This document shows, piece by piece, positions 9,639 through 19,014 of a stretch of DNA of 64,000 nt. The stretch lies in assembly GCA_016219185.1 (NCBI GenBank), contig JACRBZ010000014.1:1-64000 (forward strand), in the 5' to 3' direction. How positions within the stretch are numbered: the first letter of the stretch is position 1; every line of letters begins with the position of its first letter. The notes below the pieces were generated by a model that searched no databases, was not told the origin of the DNA, and saw only the letters and a list, made by a program, of their open reading frames with translations. Origin of the DNA: Deltaproteobacteria bacterium (GTDB taxonomy: Bacteria; Desulfobacterota; Desulfobacteria; Desulfobacterales; Desulfatirhabdiaceae). The translations under genes were made by a program, and so were the position numbers.

Positions 9639-10865
9639 ATGCCGAAGCAACAAGAGATTATTGTTGGCCTTGATATCGGAACAACCAAGATATGTGCTGT
9701 TGTCGGGGAAGTTTCCGGAAGCGAGATCAACATTATCGGGATCGGCACCCATCCTTCCGTTGGTTTGAGAAAAGGGGTCGTTGTCAATATCGAGGCGACT
9801 GTGGAATCCATCAAGAAAGCGGTTGAAGAGGCTGAACTTATGGCCGGCTGTGAAATCACCTCGGTATATGCCGGTATTGCCGGTGGTCATATTACGGGGT
9901 TTAACAGCCGGGGAATTATCGCCATTAAAGGGCCTGAGGTGAGCCAGAGCGACGTTGAACGGGTGATTGATGCCGCAAGAGCGGTTGCGATTCCCATGGA
10001 TCGTGAAGTCATTCATGTGCTTCCACAAGAATTCATTGTGGATGACCAGACCGGGATTCAAAATCCTGTGGGAATGGCAGGGGTCAGACTCGAGGCCAAG
10101 ATTCACATTGTTACCGGAGCCGTGACATCGGCCCATAATATTGTTAAATGTGCCAATCGCGCGGGCCTGGATGTGTTTGATATCGTGCTTGAGTCCCTGG
10201 CATCCGGTGAAGCCGTGCTTTCGGAAGAAGAAAAAGAACTGGGTGCCGCACTGCTGGATATTGGCGGTGGTACTACGGATCTGGCAATTTTTTCCGGAAA
10301 AAACATCCGCCACACCTTTGTACTTTCCCTCGGCGGAAACAATCTGACCAATGATATTGCCGTTGGTCTGCGTGCTCCTCTTACCGAAGCCGAGACCATC
10401 AAAAAGAAGCATGGTACCTGTGTAACCGGCAATATCAATCCCGAAGAGATGGTTGAAGTTCCCGGTATGGGAGGAAGAAGATCCCGGAGTCTTCCCAGGC
10501 AGATCCTGGCCGAGATCCTTGAACCCCGCATGGAAGAAATATATTCGCTCGTCAAACGGGAAATCTATCGGGCGGGGATGGAAAACTTCATGACATCGGG
10601 AGTCGTGATCACTGGGGGATCTTCGATGTTGGAAGGCGCGATTGAAACCGCGGAATCTGTTTTCAGCCTGCCGACCCGAATCGGCAGGCCAATGGGAATC
10701 AGCGGGTTGGTGGATGTTGTTAACAATCCCATGTATGCAACTGGCGTGGGTTTGGTGTTGTATGGTGCCAGACACCAGCATACCCGGAAATTTCGAATTC
10801 GCGATAAAAACATATTTAACCGAATCATGAACCGGATGAAAAAATGGTTTAAAGATGTGATATGA
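9639..10865 (+). CDS. ftsA: Cell division protein FtsA
   Basis: FtsA is the actin-like membrane tether for FtsZ. The 408-residue protein has the phosphate-1 motif GLDIGTTKICA at the N-terminus, the 1C SHS2 region (VYAGIAGGHI), the phosphate-2 motif LDIGGGTTDLA, the adenosine motif VITGGSSMLEG and a C-terminal amphipathic, Lys/Arg-rich helix (MNRMKKWFKDVI) that would bind the membrane. It is followed by ftsZ, as usual. Confidence 0.97.
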   Translation: MPKQQEIIVGLDIGTTKICAVVGEVSGSEINIIGIGTHPSVGLRKGVVVNIEATVESIKKAVEEAELMAGCEITSVYAGIAGGHITGFNSRGIIAIKGPEVSQSDVERVIDAARAVAIPMDREVIHVLPQEFIVDDQTGIQNPVGMAGVRLEAKIHIVTGAVTSAHNIVKCANRAGLDVFDIVLESLASGEAVLSEEEKELGAALLDIGGGTTDLAIFSGKNIRHTFVLSLGGNNLTNDIAVGLRAPLTEAETIKKKHGTCVTGNINPEEMVEVPGMGGRRSRSLPRQILAEILEPRMEEIYSLVKREIYRAGMENFMTSGVVITGGSSMLEGAIETAESVFSLPTRIGRPMGISGLVDVVNNPMYATGVGLVLYGARHQHTRKFRIRDKNIFNRIMNRMKKWFKDVI

Positions 10866-10929
10866 CAATTGACAATGCGGAACATGCCAAACTGGTGATT
10901 GTTTACAGGGGGTCAAGGAGGATGGGGGT

Positions 10930-12120
10930 ATGTCTTTTAGCTATGTAGAGTCTGAACAACAGGCGATTATTAAAGTGGTCGGCGTTGGCGGCGCCGGAGG
11001 AAATGCTGTCAACAATATGATTGATTCCAACCTTCAAGGGGTTACATTTATCGTAGCCAATACGGATTTGCAGGCCCTCAGCAGTTCCAAGGCACAGATT
11101 AAGCTTCAGCTTGGAGAAGAATTGACCAAGGGGTTGGGTGCCGGCGCGAATTCCCAGGTTGGAAAGGAAGCTGCGCTTGAAAATACGGAGGCCATTCGAA
11201 ATGCGCTGGCAGGTAGCAATATGGTGTTTATTACCGCCGGCTTTGGCGGCGGAACCGGTACAGGCGCAGCTCCCGTAATCGCGGATATCTGTAAGGAAAT
11301 GGATATCCTTACGGTCGCCGTTGTTACCAAGCCGTTTTCCTTTGAAGGGAAAAAACGATCCCGGTGCGCGGATGAAGGCATTGAGTCTCTTCGTCTGGTG
11401 GCGGACACGGTGATTACGATCCCCAATGACCGTCTGAGAGGGTTGGCCTCAAAAAATGCAAAGCTTATTGATATGTTTAAAAAAGCTGATGAGATTCTGC
11501 TGAACTCGGTCAAGGGTATCACCGATCTGATTTTCATGCCCGGGTATGTGAATCTGGACTTTGCGGATGTCCGAAACACCATGTCCAAATCCGGCATGGC
11601 TTTGATGGGGATCGGCATTGCCAGTGGCGAAAACCGGGCTATTGAGGCAGCCGAAAGGGCCATTCAGCATCCCCTTCTCGAGGATATGTCCATTTCCGGT
11701 GCCAAGGGCGTTCTTATGAATATCACCAGTACGCGGGAGATTACCCTGGATGAAATGACAGAAGCCTCGGATCGCATTCATAAGGAAGTGGGTGACGATG
11801 CGGAAATCATCTGGGGCCAGATATTCGATGACAACCTTGGGGATGAGATGCGGGTGACCGTTATTGCAACCGGCATCGGGGGGGCTGGCGCCGAAATAAT
11901 TCCGGGAAGGCGGAAACTGACCGCGCTTCGGGGAAGGCTGAGGGATATTACGCCATCGGATATGGAGAATGTTATTGATTATGAGGAGCCGGCTTTTATC
12001 CGTAAGCAGGTCAAGGTGGATGATGCGTCGGTTCCGGATGCGGATTGCGGGTTCAAACTCAACACTCAGGATGAATATGATCTGGATGTTCCCACTTTTT
12101 TAAGAAGAAAGGCGGATTAA
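10930..12120 (+). CDS. ftsZ: Cell division protein FtsZ
   Basis: FtsZ is the tubulin-like GTPase that forms the Z ring. The 396-residue protein has the GGAGGNAVN start of the nucleotide site, the tubulin signature GGGTGTGAAPV (about 104-114), the T7 synergy loop region around NLDFADV, and a C-terminal DVPTFLRRKAD tail matching the conserved FtsA-binding peptide. A strong AAGGAGG ribosome binding site lies about eight bases before the ATG, which suits a highly made protein. Confidence 0.98.
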   Translation: MSFSYVESEQQAIIKVVGVGGAGGNAVNNMIDSNLQGVTFIVANTDLQALSSSKAQIKLQLGEELTKGLGAGANSQVGKEAALENTEAIRNALAGSNMVFITAGFGGGTGTGAAPVIADICKEMDILTVAVVTKPFSFEGKKRSRCADEGIESLRLVADTVITIPNDRLRGLASKNAKLIDMFKKADEILLNSVKGITDLIFMPGYVNLDFADVRNTMSKSGMALMGIGIASGENRAIEAAERAIQHPLLEDMSISGAKGVLMNITSTREITLDEMTEASDRIHKEVGDDAEIIWGQIFDDNLGDEMRVTVIATGIGGAGAEIIPGRRKLTALRGRLRDITPSDMENVIDYEEPAFIRKQVKVDDASVPDADCGFKLNTQDEYDLDVPTFLRRKAD

Positions 12121-12124
12121 CTGC

Positions 12125-13831
12125 TTGGGGCGCGGTAGGACAGAAAGCCATCACCGGCATGCCAAATCCGAAATCGGGATCATTCGAAAAAACTGGAAGG
12201 GAAAAACCAGCATTGTGCTGGTTTATCCCAATCAATATGCGGTGGGCCTGCCCAATCTCGGATTTCAAGCTGTATACCGCCAGTTGAACAGCATGGAATC
12301 CGTGGTGTGTGAAAGAGCGTTTCTTCCAGAATTTCCGGGTCCTGCTGTTTCGGTGGAATCTAACAGTAGTCTTGAAGCTTTTGATATTATAGCTTTTTCA
12401 ATTTCTTTTGAAAATGATTACCTCAATCTGCTAAACCTTCTTCAGAATGCCGGAATTCCGCTGCTGTCTTCTCAAAGAGACGAAGCCCATCCACTTGTCA
12501 TTGCCGGAGGGGTCGCCTGTTTCATCAACCCTGAACCCATCGCCCATTTTATCGATTGCTTTCTGATCGGGGAGGCTGAATGTCTGCTTCCCCGGTTCAT
12601 TGATTGTGTTGAATCCTGTTCAAATCGACGTGCCTTGTTGACTGAACTGGCCCGCAAGGTTCCCGGCGCGTATATTCCCGCTTTCTATGAGGATCGCTAT
12701 TTGCCCGATGGCGTCCTTGAATCGCTGACCCCTATGGGAAATGTTCCCCGGAAAATCACGCGTGTCCATTCCCGTCTTGAGGACATGCCCACCCAAAGCG
12801 TTGTGATTACCCCGCATTCAACATTCGGCAGCACGTGTCTGATCGAGGTCAGCAGGGGGTGTGCCCATGGCTGCAGGTTTTGTTCCGCTGGATTTGTTTA
12901 CCGCCCACCGCGATTCAGGCCCTTGCCCCTTTTGCAGGAATGCATTCGAAAAGGGGCGGAAATGTCGACAAAAATCGGTCTGGTCGGCGCGGCGGTATCG
13001 GATCTTCCGGACCTTGGCCAGCTCTGTGATCAGGCACGGGAAATAGGGGTTCAGCTTTCATTCAGCTCGCTTCGAGCCGATGCATTGACCCCTGATCTGG
13101 TTTCATCTCTGGCGAAAAGCCGTGTCAAGACGGCCACTATTGCGCCGGATGCCGGGTCAGAGCGAATGCGCCGGGTGATTAACAAGGGGATTACGGAAGC
13201 TCAGATTCTAAACGCCACTGCTGCTCTGGTGGCAGCGGGCATTCCGAACCTGAAACTTTATTTTATGGTTGGGCTTCCGACAGAAACCATCGAAGATGTT
13301 GAGGCCATTGTTACCCTCTGCCAAAAGGTCAAGGCTGCTTTTCTGGAAAGCAGCAGGGCTCAGGGCCATATCGGTGAAATCACCATCAGCCTCAATGCAT
13401 TTATTCCAAAACCTGCCACGCCGTTTCAGTGGGCGGCAATGGATGCGATGCCTTTGTTGAAAAAAAAACTGGCGATAATCATCCGTGGTCTGAAACAAGT
13501 TCCAAATGTTCGGATCGAGGCAAACAGTTTCAAGCAAGCCGCTATTCAGGCCTTTTTGTCCAGAGGCGACCGCAGGGCATCGGATCTGCTGATCAGGGCC
13601 GTCCGTAACAAGGGCAATTGGGGAAAATCCTTCAAGGAAACACCGGAATTTTCCCTCTCATTTTATATTCATCGGCAGCGGCCTTTTGATGAAGTATTGC
13701 CATGGGATCATATTGATAACGGGGTCCAAAAAAACTTCCTGGAAAAGGAGTACCTTAAGGCGCTGGAAGGAAAGATCTCGCCACCCTGTCCGATGTCGGG
13801 GTGTCGATTATGCGGTGCTTGCAGCGGATGA
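12125..13831 (+). CDS. B12-binding radical SAM protein (TIGR03960-like)
   Basis: A 568-residue radical SAM enzyme with an N-terminal cobalamin-binding-like region (VYPNQYAVGLPNLGFQAVY, SFENDYLNLL, IAGGVACFINPEP) and the cluster motif RGCAHGCRFCSAGF (CxxxCxxC) near residue 245. It ends in a second Cys-rich tail, CPMSGCRLCGAC, which could hold another Fe-S centre. This matches the TIGR03960-type family, whose substrate is not known to me; family members often have a DUF2344 partner, which is not seen next door. The start is uncertain: a TTG at 12125 four bases after ftsZ is used here. Confidence 0.8.
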   Translation: MGRGRTESHHRHAKSEIGIIRKNWKGKTSIVLVYPNQYAVGLPNLGFQAVYRQLNSMESVVCERAFLPEFPGPAVSVESNSSLEAFDIIAFSISFENDYLNLLNLLQNAGIPLLSSQRDEAHPLVIAGGVACFINPEPIAHFIDCFLIGEAECLLPRFIDCVESCSNRRALLTELARKVPGAYIPAFYEDRYLPDGVLESLTPMGNVPRKITRVHSRLEDMPTQSVVITPHSTFGSTCLIEVSRGCAHGCRFCSAGFVYRPPRFRPLPLLQECIRKGAEMSTKIGLVGAAVSDLPDLGQLCDQAREIGVQLSFSSLRADALTPDLVSSLAKSRVKTATIAPDAGSERMRRVINKGITEAQILNATAALVAAGIPNLKLYFMVGLPTETIEDVEAIVTLCQKVKAAFLESSRAQGHIGEITISLNAFIPKPATPFQWAAMDAMPLLKKKLAIIIRGLKQVPNVRIEANSFKQAAIQAFLSRGDRRASDLLIRAVRNKGNWGKSFKETPEFSLSFYIHRQRPFDEVLPWDHIDNGVQKNFLEKEYLKALEGKISPPCPMSGCRLCGACSG

Positions 13832-13834
13832 CAT

Positions 13835-14260
13835 TTATTGTTTCTGCCCTTTGTCGTCGCCTGAAACAACGGGGATCTTGATAAACTCGATGCCTTCTTC
13901 TTTGAGCGTTTTTTCTTCTTCTTGCGTGCTGGTCCCTCTGATGTTCCGGGGCTCGGTAACCCCATAGTGGATTTTTAAGGCTTCAGTAGCAAACCGGGGT
14001 CCGACGTTGTCAAAATTATTTTCAATAAATGCGGCAAGTTTATTTTCTATCTTAGCCAGTTCCTGCTGCTGAAGGGAAATCGTTTTTTCTGAATGAGAAG
14101 ATTTAATGGAAAAAGCTGTCGGTATCTTTGAGATACCTGCGTCATTACAAACCGGGCAGGTTAACAATCCCCTGGTTTTCTGATCTTCGTAGGCTTTCCC
14201 ATCGTCAAACCAGCCCTCAAATTTATGGCCATGTACGCATTTTAAATCAAAAACAATCAT
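13835..14260 (-). CDS. DUF1178 zinc-ribbon-like protein
   Basis: A 141-residue protein of the DUF1178 family. The N-terminus MIVFDLKCVHGHKFEGWF carries Cys and His, and TCPVCND follows near residue 35, so a C/H-CxxC metal site is likely. The middle is a charged helical stretch and the C-terminus (EEGIEFIKIPV) is typical of the family. Function is unknown. It is convergent with the radical SAM gene, with only three bases between the stops, so no room exists for a conventional terminator. Confidence 0.85.
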   Translation of the reverse strand: MIVFDLKCVHGHKFEGWFDDGKAYEDQKTRGLLTCPVCNDAGISKIPTAFSIKSSHSEKTISLQQQELAKIENKLAAFIENNFDNVGPRFATEALKIHYGVTEPRNIRGTSTQEEEKTLKEEGIEFIKIPVVSGDDKGQKQ

Positions 14261-14367
14261 TCCCGGTCACCCAAGCAGTTTACAGTATGGCATCGGATTG
14301 GATCATGAAAATCTCTTTATTATAACTCATAAAAATACCATACCCCTATTAAATTGAAAAGAAATTA

Positions 14368-14396
14368 TTGACAGAACAAGGGAATTCAAACCAAAA
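14368..14396 (+). promoter_or_regulatory. Possible promoter for the SH3 anchor protein gene
   Basis: A perfect TTGACA (14368-14373) lies 90 bases before the gene at 14464. The candidate -10 is poor: the AT-rich run that follows (CCAAAATAC) has no good TATAAT at 16-18 bases. The surrounding 200-base gap between divergent genes is AT-rich and holds nothing else I can name. Confidence 0.25.
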
Positions 14397-14463
14397 TACA
14401 GTTTTGTTGCAGAGCAAACCCTGATCTGATCAGGGCAACCCCCAAATTCGGAGACCATTATCC

Positions 14464-15114
14464 ATGAATCGATTTGTTTTGATCGGGTGCTGGATTTTAC
14501 TGCTGGCCACGACATCGTGGGCAGAAAATGTTTACGTTTCAGAGAATATCAGGCTTACGGTTCGCAAGGAACCGGGGAATGATAAAAAAATTGTCAATAT
14601 CCTGACGTCAGGTGACCAGGTGAATGTTATTCAGTATGGAGATGAGTGGACTAAAATAAAGCTTTCGGACGACAAGGAAGGGTGGGTTCTCAGCCGCTTT
14701 TTGTCAACGCAGATGCCGAGTTCCGTGGCGCTTAAGGTGCTTGAAAAAAAATATGCCGACCTTACCGCCCAATCCGGAATGCCCCAGGAAGATGTCCGCC
14801 GGCTGAAGGAAGAAAACGAGAAGCTTGCCGCCGATCAGCAGAATTGCAGCAAGCAATTCCAGTCGCTGAATGACAGTTTTCAGACATTGAAAAAGGATTC
14901 ACAGGAAGTTGTCAAGCTCAGAGCCGATTATGAAGATGCCCTGGCCAGGGTTTCCGAACAGGGCAAAAAACTCGAACAGTTGGAAGCAGAGATCGGAAAA
15001 ACCACGTTTGACCAGAATTTCAAATGGTTTCTGGCAGGGGGAGGTGTGCTTCTGGCTGGTTTTTTAATCGGGTTCTTTGCCAGGAGGAAACGGTCGTATT
15101 CATTGATTCGCTGA
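14464..15114 (+). CDS. SH3 domain, coiled-coil, membrane-anchor protein (TIGR04211-like)
   Basis: A 216-residue envelope protein: signal peptide (residues 1-20, ending SWAEN), a bacterial SH3 domain (about 22-85, LTVRKEPGNDKKIVNILTSG ... GWVLSRFL), a coiled coil (about 90-175, repeated Glu/Lys/Leu heptads) and a C-terminal transmembrane helix (FLAGGGVLLAGFLIGFFARR) with basic residues after it. This domain order fits the SH3-and-anchor family TIGR04211. It likely sits in the periplasm facing peptidoglycan; a precise role is not known to me. Confidence 0.82.
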   Translation: MNRFVLIGCWILLLATTSWAENVYVSENIRLTVRKEPGNDKKIVNILTSGDQVNVIQYGDEWTKIKLSDDKEGWVLSRFLSTQMPSSVALKVLEKKYADLTAQSGMPQEDVRRLKEENEKLAADQQNCSKQFQSLNDSFQTLKKDSQEVVKLRADYEDALARVSEQGKKLEQLEAEIGKTTFDQNFKWFLAGGGVLLAGFLIGFFARRKRSYSLIR

Positions 15115-15139
15115 TGAAATAACAGTGAAGGGGATTGTT

Positions 15140-16777
15140 GTGAACATTCAAACGGATTTTTTAGTGATAGGCAGCGGCGTGGCTGGTTTGGCATTTGCTC
15201 TGAAGGCGGCTGACTTTGGCGAAGTTGTTTTGATAACCAAAAAAGGCATCATGGACAGCAACACCACCCAGGCTCAAGGAGGAATTGCTTCTGTTTTCAG
15301 CAAAGTGGATTCTTTTGACCTTCATATTCAGGACACCCTTGCATCCGGAGATGGTCTTTGTAACCGGGAAGTCGTCGAAAAAGTGGTCAAGTCCGGGCCG
15401 GATCGGATTCGTGAGCTCATTGATCTGGGGGTCAGGTTTAATCTGAAGGAAGAGCAGCGATATCAAGGGGCGCTGAATTTTGATCTGGGCCGTGAAGGGG
15501 GGCATTCCCAGAAACGGATTGTTCATGCCCAGGATATGACTGGCCTGGAACTGGAAAAAATTCTGGTTGCGCATGTCCGGGAACATGAACGCATCCGTGT
15601 CATTGAAAATCATATTGCCATTGACTTGATTACCTGTTCCACGCGAATGAAACGTGGGCTGGTGACCACAACGCATGAGGCCTTTTGTTGCGGCGCATAT
15701 GTTCTGGATCGTTTTACCCACCAGGTCCATACCTTTGAAGCCAGGATCACCCTTTTGGCAACTGGCGGCGCCGGCAAAGTCTATCTTTACACCAGTAATC
15801 CCGATATTGCCACGGGTGACGGCATTGCCATGGGATACCGTGCAGGCGCCACCGTTGCGAATCTGGAATTTGTTCAGTTCCATCCCACCTGCCTGTATCA
15901 TCCGGATGCCAAGAATTTCCTGATTTCCGAAGCAGTTCGGGGCGAGGGCGGAATTCTGATGGACTCCGCAGGCCATGCGTTCATGGAAAAATACGATCCC
16001 CAAAAAGACCTGGCCTGTAGAGATGTGGTGGCCCGGGCGATTGACACCGAATTGAAAAAAAGCGGAGATGATTCGGTTTACCTAGATATCTCCCATAAAA
16101 AGCCGGAATTTATCAAATCACGGTTTCCCAATCTTTATCAGAAATGCCTCAGTTTCGGCCTGGATATGACAGCCGGGCCCATTCCAGTGGTGCCGGCAGC
16201 CCATTACATGTGCGGCGGTGTTTCCACGGACATGTGCGGTCGAACGGATATCCACAGGCTCTATGCCATTGGAGAGACGGCCTGTACCGGGCTTCACGGG
16301 GCCAACCGACTTGCAAGCAATTCCCTGATCGAAGCGCTGGTGTATGCGGATTCCGCAGCGGAGCAGGCTGTAAAGGATCTTCAGACCATGGATTTCAGGG
16401 CAACGCCCGATGCTCCCGACTGGGATGAGGTTGGTACGACACATGGCGATGAACTGATCATGGTTACTCAAAACTGGGATGAGATTCGTCGTTTTATGTG
16501 GAACTACGTGGGAATTGTTCGCTCGGACAAGCGACTGAACCGGGCAAGGCGCCGAATCGAAATCATTCAAGGTGAAATTCAGGAATATTATTGGGATTTT
16601 AAGGTGTCCGCTGATCTGATTGAACTGCGGAACATTGCAATGGTTGCCGAGTTGATCATCAAATGCGCCATGCACAGAAAAGAAAGCAGAGGGCTTCATT
16701 ACAATATCGAGTATTCCTTCCGGGATGATGAACGCTGGAAAAAAGATACGGTGATCCGGCGTCCGTTTGTGGGTTGA
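15140..16777 (+). CDS. nadB: L-aspartate oxidase
   Basis: NadB oxidises L-aspartate to iminoaspartate with FAD, the first step of NAD synthesis; under anaerobiosis fumarate can accept the electrons. The protein has the FAD dinucleotide motif (GSGVAGLAFA), the TTQAQGGIAS loop, the EFVQFHPTC and SEAVRGEGG active-site segments, and a C-terminal helical domain with RVx-type Arg-rich stretches. A GTG at 15125 is in frame, but the GTG at 15140 (MNIQTDFLVIG) has GAAGGGG at proper spacing, so I start there (545 residues). No nadA or nadC lies next to it. Confidence 0.94.
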   Translation: MNIQTDFLVIGSGVAGLAFALKAADFGEVVLITKKGIMDSNTTQAQGGIASVFSKVDSFDLHIQDTLASGDGLCNREVVEKVVKSGPDRIRELIDLGVRFNLKEEQRYQGALNFDLGREGGHSQKRIVHAQDMTGLELEKILVAHVREHERIRVIENHIAIDLITCSTRMKRGLVTTTHEAFCCGAYVLDRFTHQVHTFEARITLLATGGAGKVYLYTSNPDIATGDGIAMGYRAGATVANLEFVQFHPTCLYHPDAKNFLISEAVRGEGGILMDSAGHAFMEKYDPQKDLACRDVVARAIDTELKKSGDDSVYLDISHKKPEFIKSRFPNLYQKCLSFGLDMTAGPIPVVPAAHYMCGGVSTDMCGRTDIHRLYAIGETACTGLHGANRLASNSLIEALVYADSAAEQAVKDLQTMDFRATPDAPDWDEVGTTHGDELIMVTQNWDEIRRFMWNYVGIVRSDKRLNRARRRIEIIQGEIQEYYWDFKVSADLIELRNIAMVAELIIKCAMHRKESRGLHYNIEYSFRDDERWKKDTVIRRPFVG

Positions 16778-16873
16778 CAACATCGATTATTGCATTAGTG
16801 TTTAACGGATGTTTATTTACACGGGTTTTACTTTCTATTCATAGATCAGTATCGATTACCTTCAGGATTCTCC

Positions 16874-17983
16874 ATGACGATTAAACGGGACTATTACGAA
16901 ATTCTTGGCGTAGGCCGGGATGCCACAGAAGCCGAACTTAAATCAGCCTACCGAAAACAGGCCATCAAGCATCACCCGGATAAAAACCCCGGCAACAAGG
17001 CTGCTGAAGAAAAGTTTAAAGAAGCTGCCGAAGCGTATGAAGTGCTTCAGGATACCCAGAAACGGCAGATTTATGACCAATACGGCCATCAGGGGCTAGA
17101 GGGTGCGGGATTTTCAGGGTTTCGCGGATTTGAAGATATTTTTTCAAGTTTCGGGGGGATTTTTGAGGATCTTTTCGGGTTTTCCGGAGCCAGCCGATCC
17201 CAGAGCCGTACCCAGAGAGGTTCTGACCTTCGTTACGACATGCGCCTGAGTTTCATGGATGCAGCATTCGGGACGGAAACAGAAATTGACCTTGAAAAGA
17301 CGGCAACCTGTCCGCAGTGCGAAGGCAGCGCCTGTAAGCCAGGGACATATCCGGAAAACTGCCGGCACTGCCAGGGAAGCGGTCAGGTCTCCCGAAGTCA
17401 GGGATTTTTCACGGTTAGAACCACCTGTCCGTCCTGTCGGGGCCAGGGACAGATCATCACCAATCCCTGCTCCGAATGCAGCGGCGCCGGCAAGGTCCTT
17501 ATTCATAAAAAAGTGTCTGTAAAAATTCCAGGTGGTGTTGATACCGGCTCCCGCCTAAGGTTGACCGGCGAGGGCGAGGCCGGCTCCTACAATGGGCCTG
17601 CCGGTGATCTTTATGTCTTCATTCATGTTGAACCTCATGAGTTTTTCCAGAGAAACAATGTGGATGTAATTTGCGCGGTTCCCATTTCATTTATTCAGGC
17701 GGCTCTGGGGGATGAAATCACTGTTCCGACATTAAAGGGGGAAAAAGTCCTGAAGATTCCAAAGGGCACGCAGCCCGGGGAACTGTTCCGTTTTCCCGGA
17801 GAAGGCATTCCCTCTCTGAGAAACGGTAAACGTGGCGACCAGATCATTCAGGTTGATATCAAAACACCGGTCCATCTCAGCAAAAAACAGGAAGATCTGC
17901 TGCGGGAATTTAAAAAACTGGAATCCGACAAGTTCTCAACTAAACTGAAAAATATTTTAAAAGGGGGTTCTGCCGGAAGGTAG
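16874..17983 (+). CDS. dnaJ: Chaperone protein DnaJ
   Basis: DnaJ stimulates DnaK ATPase and delivers unfolded clients. The 369-residue protein has all type I parts: J domain with HHPDKNPGN (about residues 33-41), a Gly/Phe-rich linker (about 75-110), and four zinc motifs between about 137 and 205: [24 protein letters not shown] and CSECSGAG. The first is slightly off the CxxCxGxG consensus (last Gly replaced by Ala). The C-terminal substrate domains are complete. dnaK and grpE are not in the window. Confidence 0.95.
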   Translation: MTIKRDYYEILGVGRDATEAELKSAYRKQAIKHHPDKNPGNKAAEEKFKEAAEAYEVLQDTQKRQIYDQYGHQGLEGAGFSGFRGFEDIFSSFGGIFEDLFGFSGASRSQSRTQRGSDLRYDMRLSFMDAAFGTETEIDLEKTATCPQCEGSACKPGTYPENCRHCQGSGQVSRSQGFFTVRTTCPSCRGQGQIITNPCSECSGAGKVLIHKKVSVKIPGGVDTGSRLRLTGEGEAGSYNGPAGDLYVFIHVEPHEFFQRNNVDVICAVPISFIQAALGDEITVPTLKGEKVLKIPKGTQPGELFRFPGEGIPSLRNGKRGDQIIQVDIKTPVHLSKKQEDLLREFKKLESDKFSTKLKNILKGGSAGR

Positions 17984-18007
17984 CCCTGGTCAATTGAGGG
18001 GAAAATT

Positions 18008-18382
18008 ATGTTTGAGCTCAAAGTCGTCTCGCATTTTGCGGCTGCGCATCAACTGAAAATGGTGAATGCGAAATGTGAAAATCTTCATGGCCATAACTGG
18101 AAGGTCGAGGTTTGCATTCGGGGAAAAGAATTGAACGCGGCCGGTGTGCTGGTGGATTTTGGAGAAATCAAGCAGGAGGTCAAACGCATTGTCGAGAAGT
18201 TGGATCACCGTTTTTTAAATGATCTTGAGGGGTTTGGGGATCATTTTCCGTCGTCTTCGGAAAACCTGGCGCTTTATATTGCGCGCGGACTAAAGGATAC
18301 TTTCCATTCTTCGGCAGTTTATCTTTACAGCGTTACCACCTGGGAATCCCATAACGCCTGCGCGACATATTATCCTGACTGA
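18008..18382 (+). CDS. queD: 6-carboxytetrahydropterin synthase
   Basis: QueD converts 7,8-dihydroneopterin triphosphate to 6-carboxytetrahydropterin on the way to queuosine. The 124-residue protein has the zinc-binding histidines in HFAAAHQL and NLHGHNW, the catalytic Cys just before (AKCENLHGH), and the C-terminal WESHNACATY with the substrate-binding Glu. Length is standard for bacterial QueD. No queC or queE is adjacent; the gene follows dnaJ by 24 bases. Confidence 0.93.
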   Translation: MFELKVVSHFAAAHQLKMVNAKCENLHGHNWKVEVCIRGKELNAAGVLVDFGEIKQEVKRIVEKLDHRFLNDLEGFGDHFPSSSENLALYIARGLKDTFHSSAVYLYSVTTWESHNACATYYPD

Positions 18383-18396
18383 TCATAATTTATTTT

Positions 18397-19014
18397 TCAG
18401 AGGGGCGAAACCCCTTCCTCCAGAATTTTATGGATCCGGGATTTGTCTATTCCCGTTTGCTTGAAATTCTCAAAAGTGACGTCTTCAAATGGCAGATTCA
18501 ACTGCTTTTGAAGCGTTGCAAACAGGGACAGGTAATTGGCGGTGATTCTTTTCCCCCAGGGTAATCCGATGGCCTCGGCCGCCTTTCTAATATCGTCTTT
18601 TCCTCCCTCGATTTCCAGAAAATGCCCATACGGAAGGGTGTCCAGGCATAGCTCCGTATGGTTAAAAAGATAAGTTTCCCGCTGTTTTTCATAAACCTGC
18701 CTGGGATAAAAACCAAGTTGTCCCAAAATGGCAATCATTGTTTGAGAATTGCTGATATCCACTTCCAATTCCCTGAAGATTTTAAACTCGGTGTCCGCAT
18801 CCTCCGGCGGTGATTTCACGGTCAACCGGCAACGGGTATCCTGCCGGAGTCGCAGCAGTTTTTTCTCCTGAGTCAGGTGCATCTCTTTATCGTCAAACCG
18901 GATGTTGGTTTCAAAGCCGCTGCTCTTCGGTTCGGCTCCCAGAGAGCGGATTCTGGCACGGATGGAATCGATGTCCGGTATATAAAACTTGATCTCAATT
19001 TCAAGTGATTTCAT
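18397..19014 (-). CDS. CYTH domain protein, class IV adenylate cyclase-like
   Basis: A 205-residue CYTH-superfamily protein. The N-terminal EIEIKF is the ExExK signature of the triphosphate tunnel; RLRQDT, LTVKSP, REELEV-like acidic and basic strands, and EIEGGKDDI supply the other metal and phosphate ligands. Members are called CyaB/class IV adenylate cyclases, but many act as thiamine-triphosphatase-like or polyphosphate-binding enzymes, so a cAMP role is inference. Its start overlaps the end of rlmN by 14 bases, so the two are co-transcribed. Confidence 0.83.
   Translation of the reverse strand: MKSLEIEIKFYIPDIDSIRARIRSLGAEPKSSGFETNIRFDDKEMHLTQEKKLLRLRQDTRCRLTVKSPPEDADTEFKIFRELEVDISNSQTMIAILGQLGFYPRQVYEKQRETYLFNHTELCLDTLPYGHFLEIEGGKDDIRKAAEAIGLPWGKRITANYLSLFATLQKQLNLPFEDVTFENFKQTGIDKSRIHKILEEGVSPL

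Noticed and set aside
9588..10916. Long minus-strand open frame (442 codons) opposite ftsA
   Set aside because: It mirrors ftsA codon structure, has no recognisable motif and no ribosome site; ftsA is unquestionable on the other strand.
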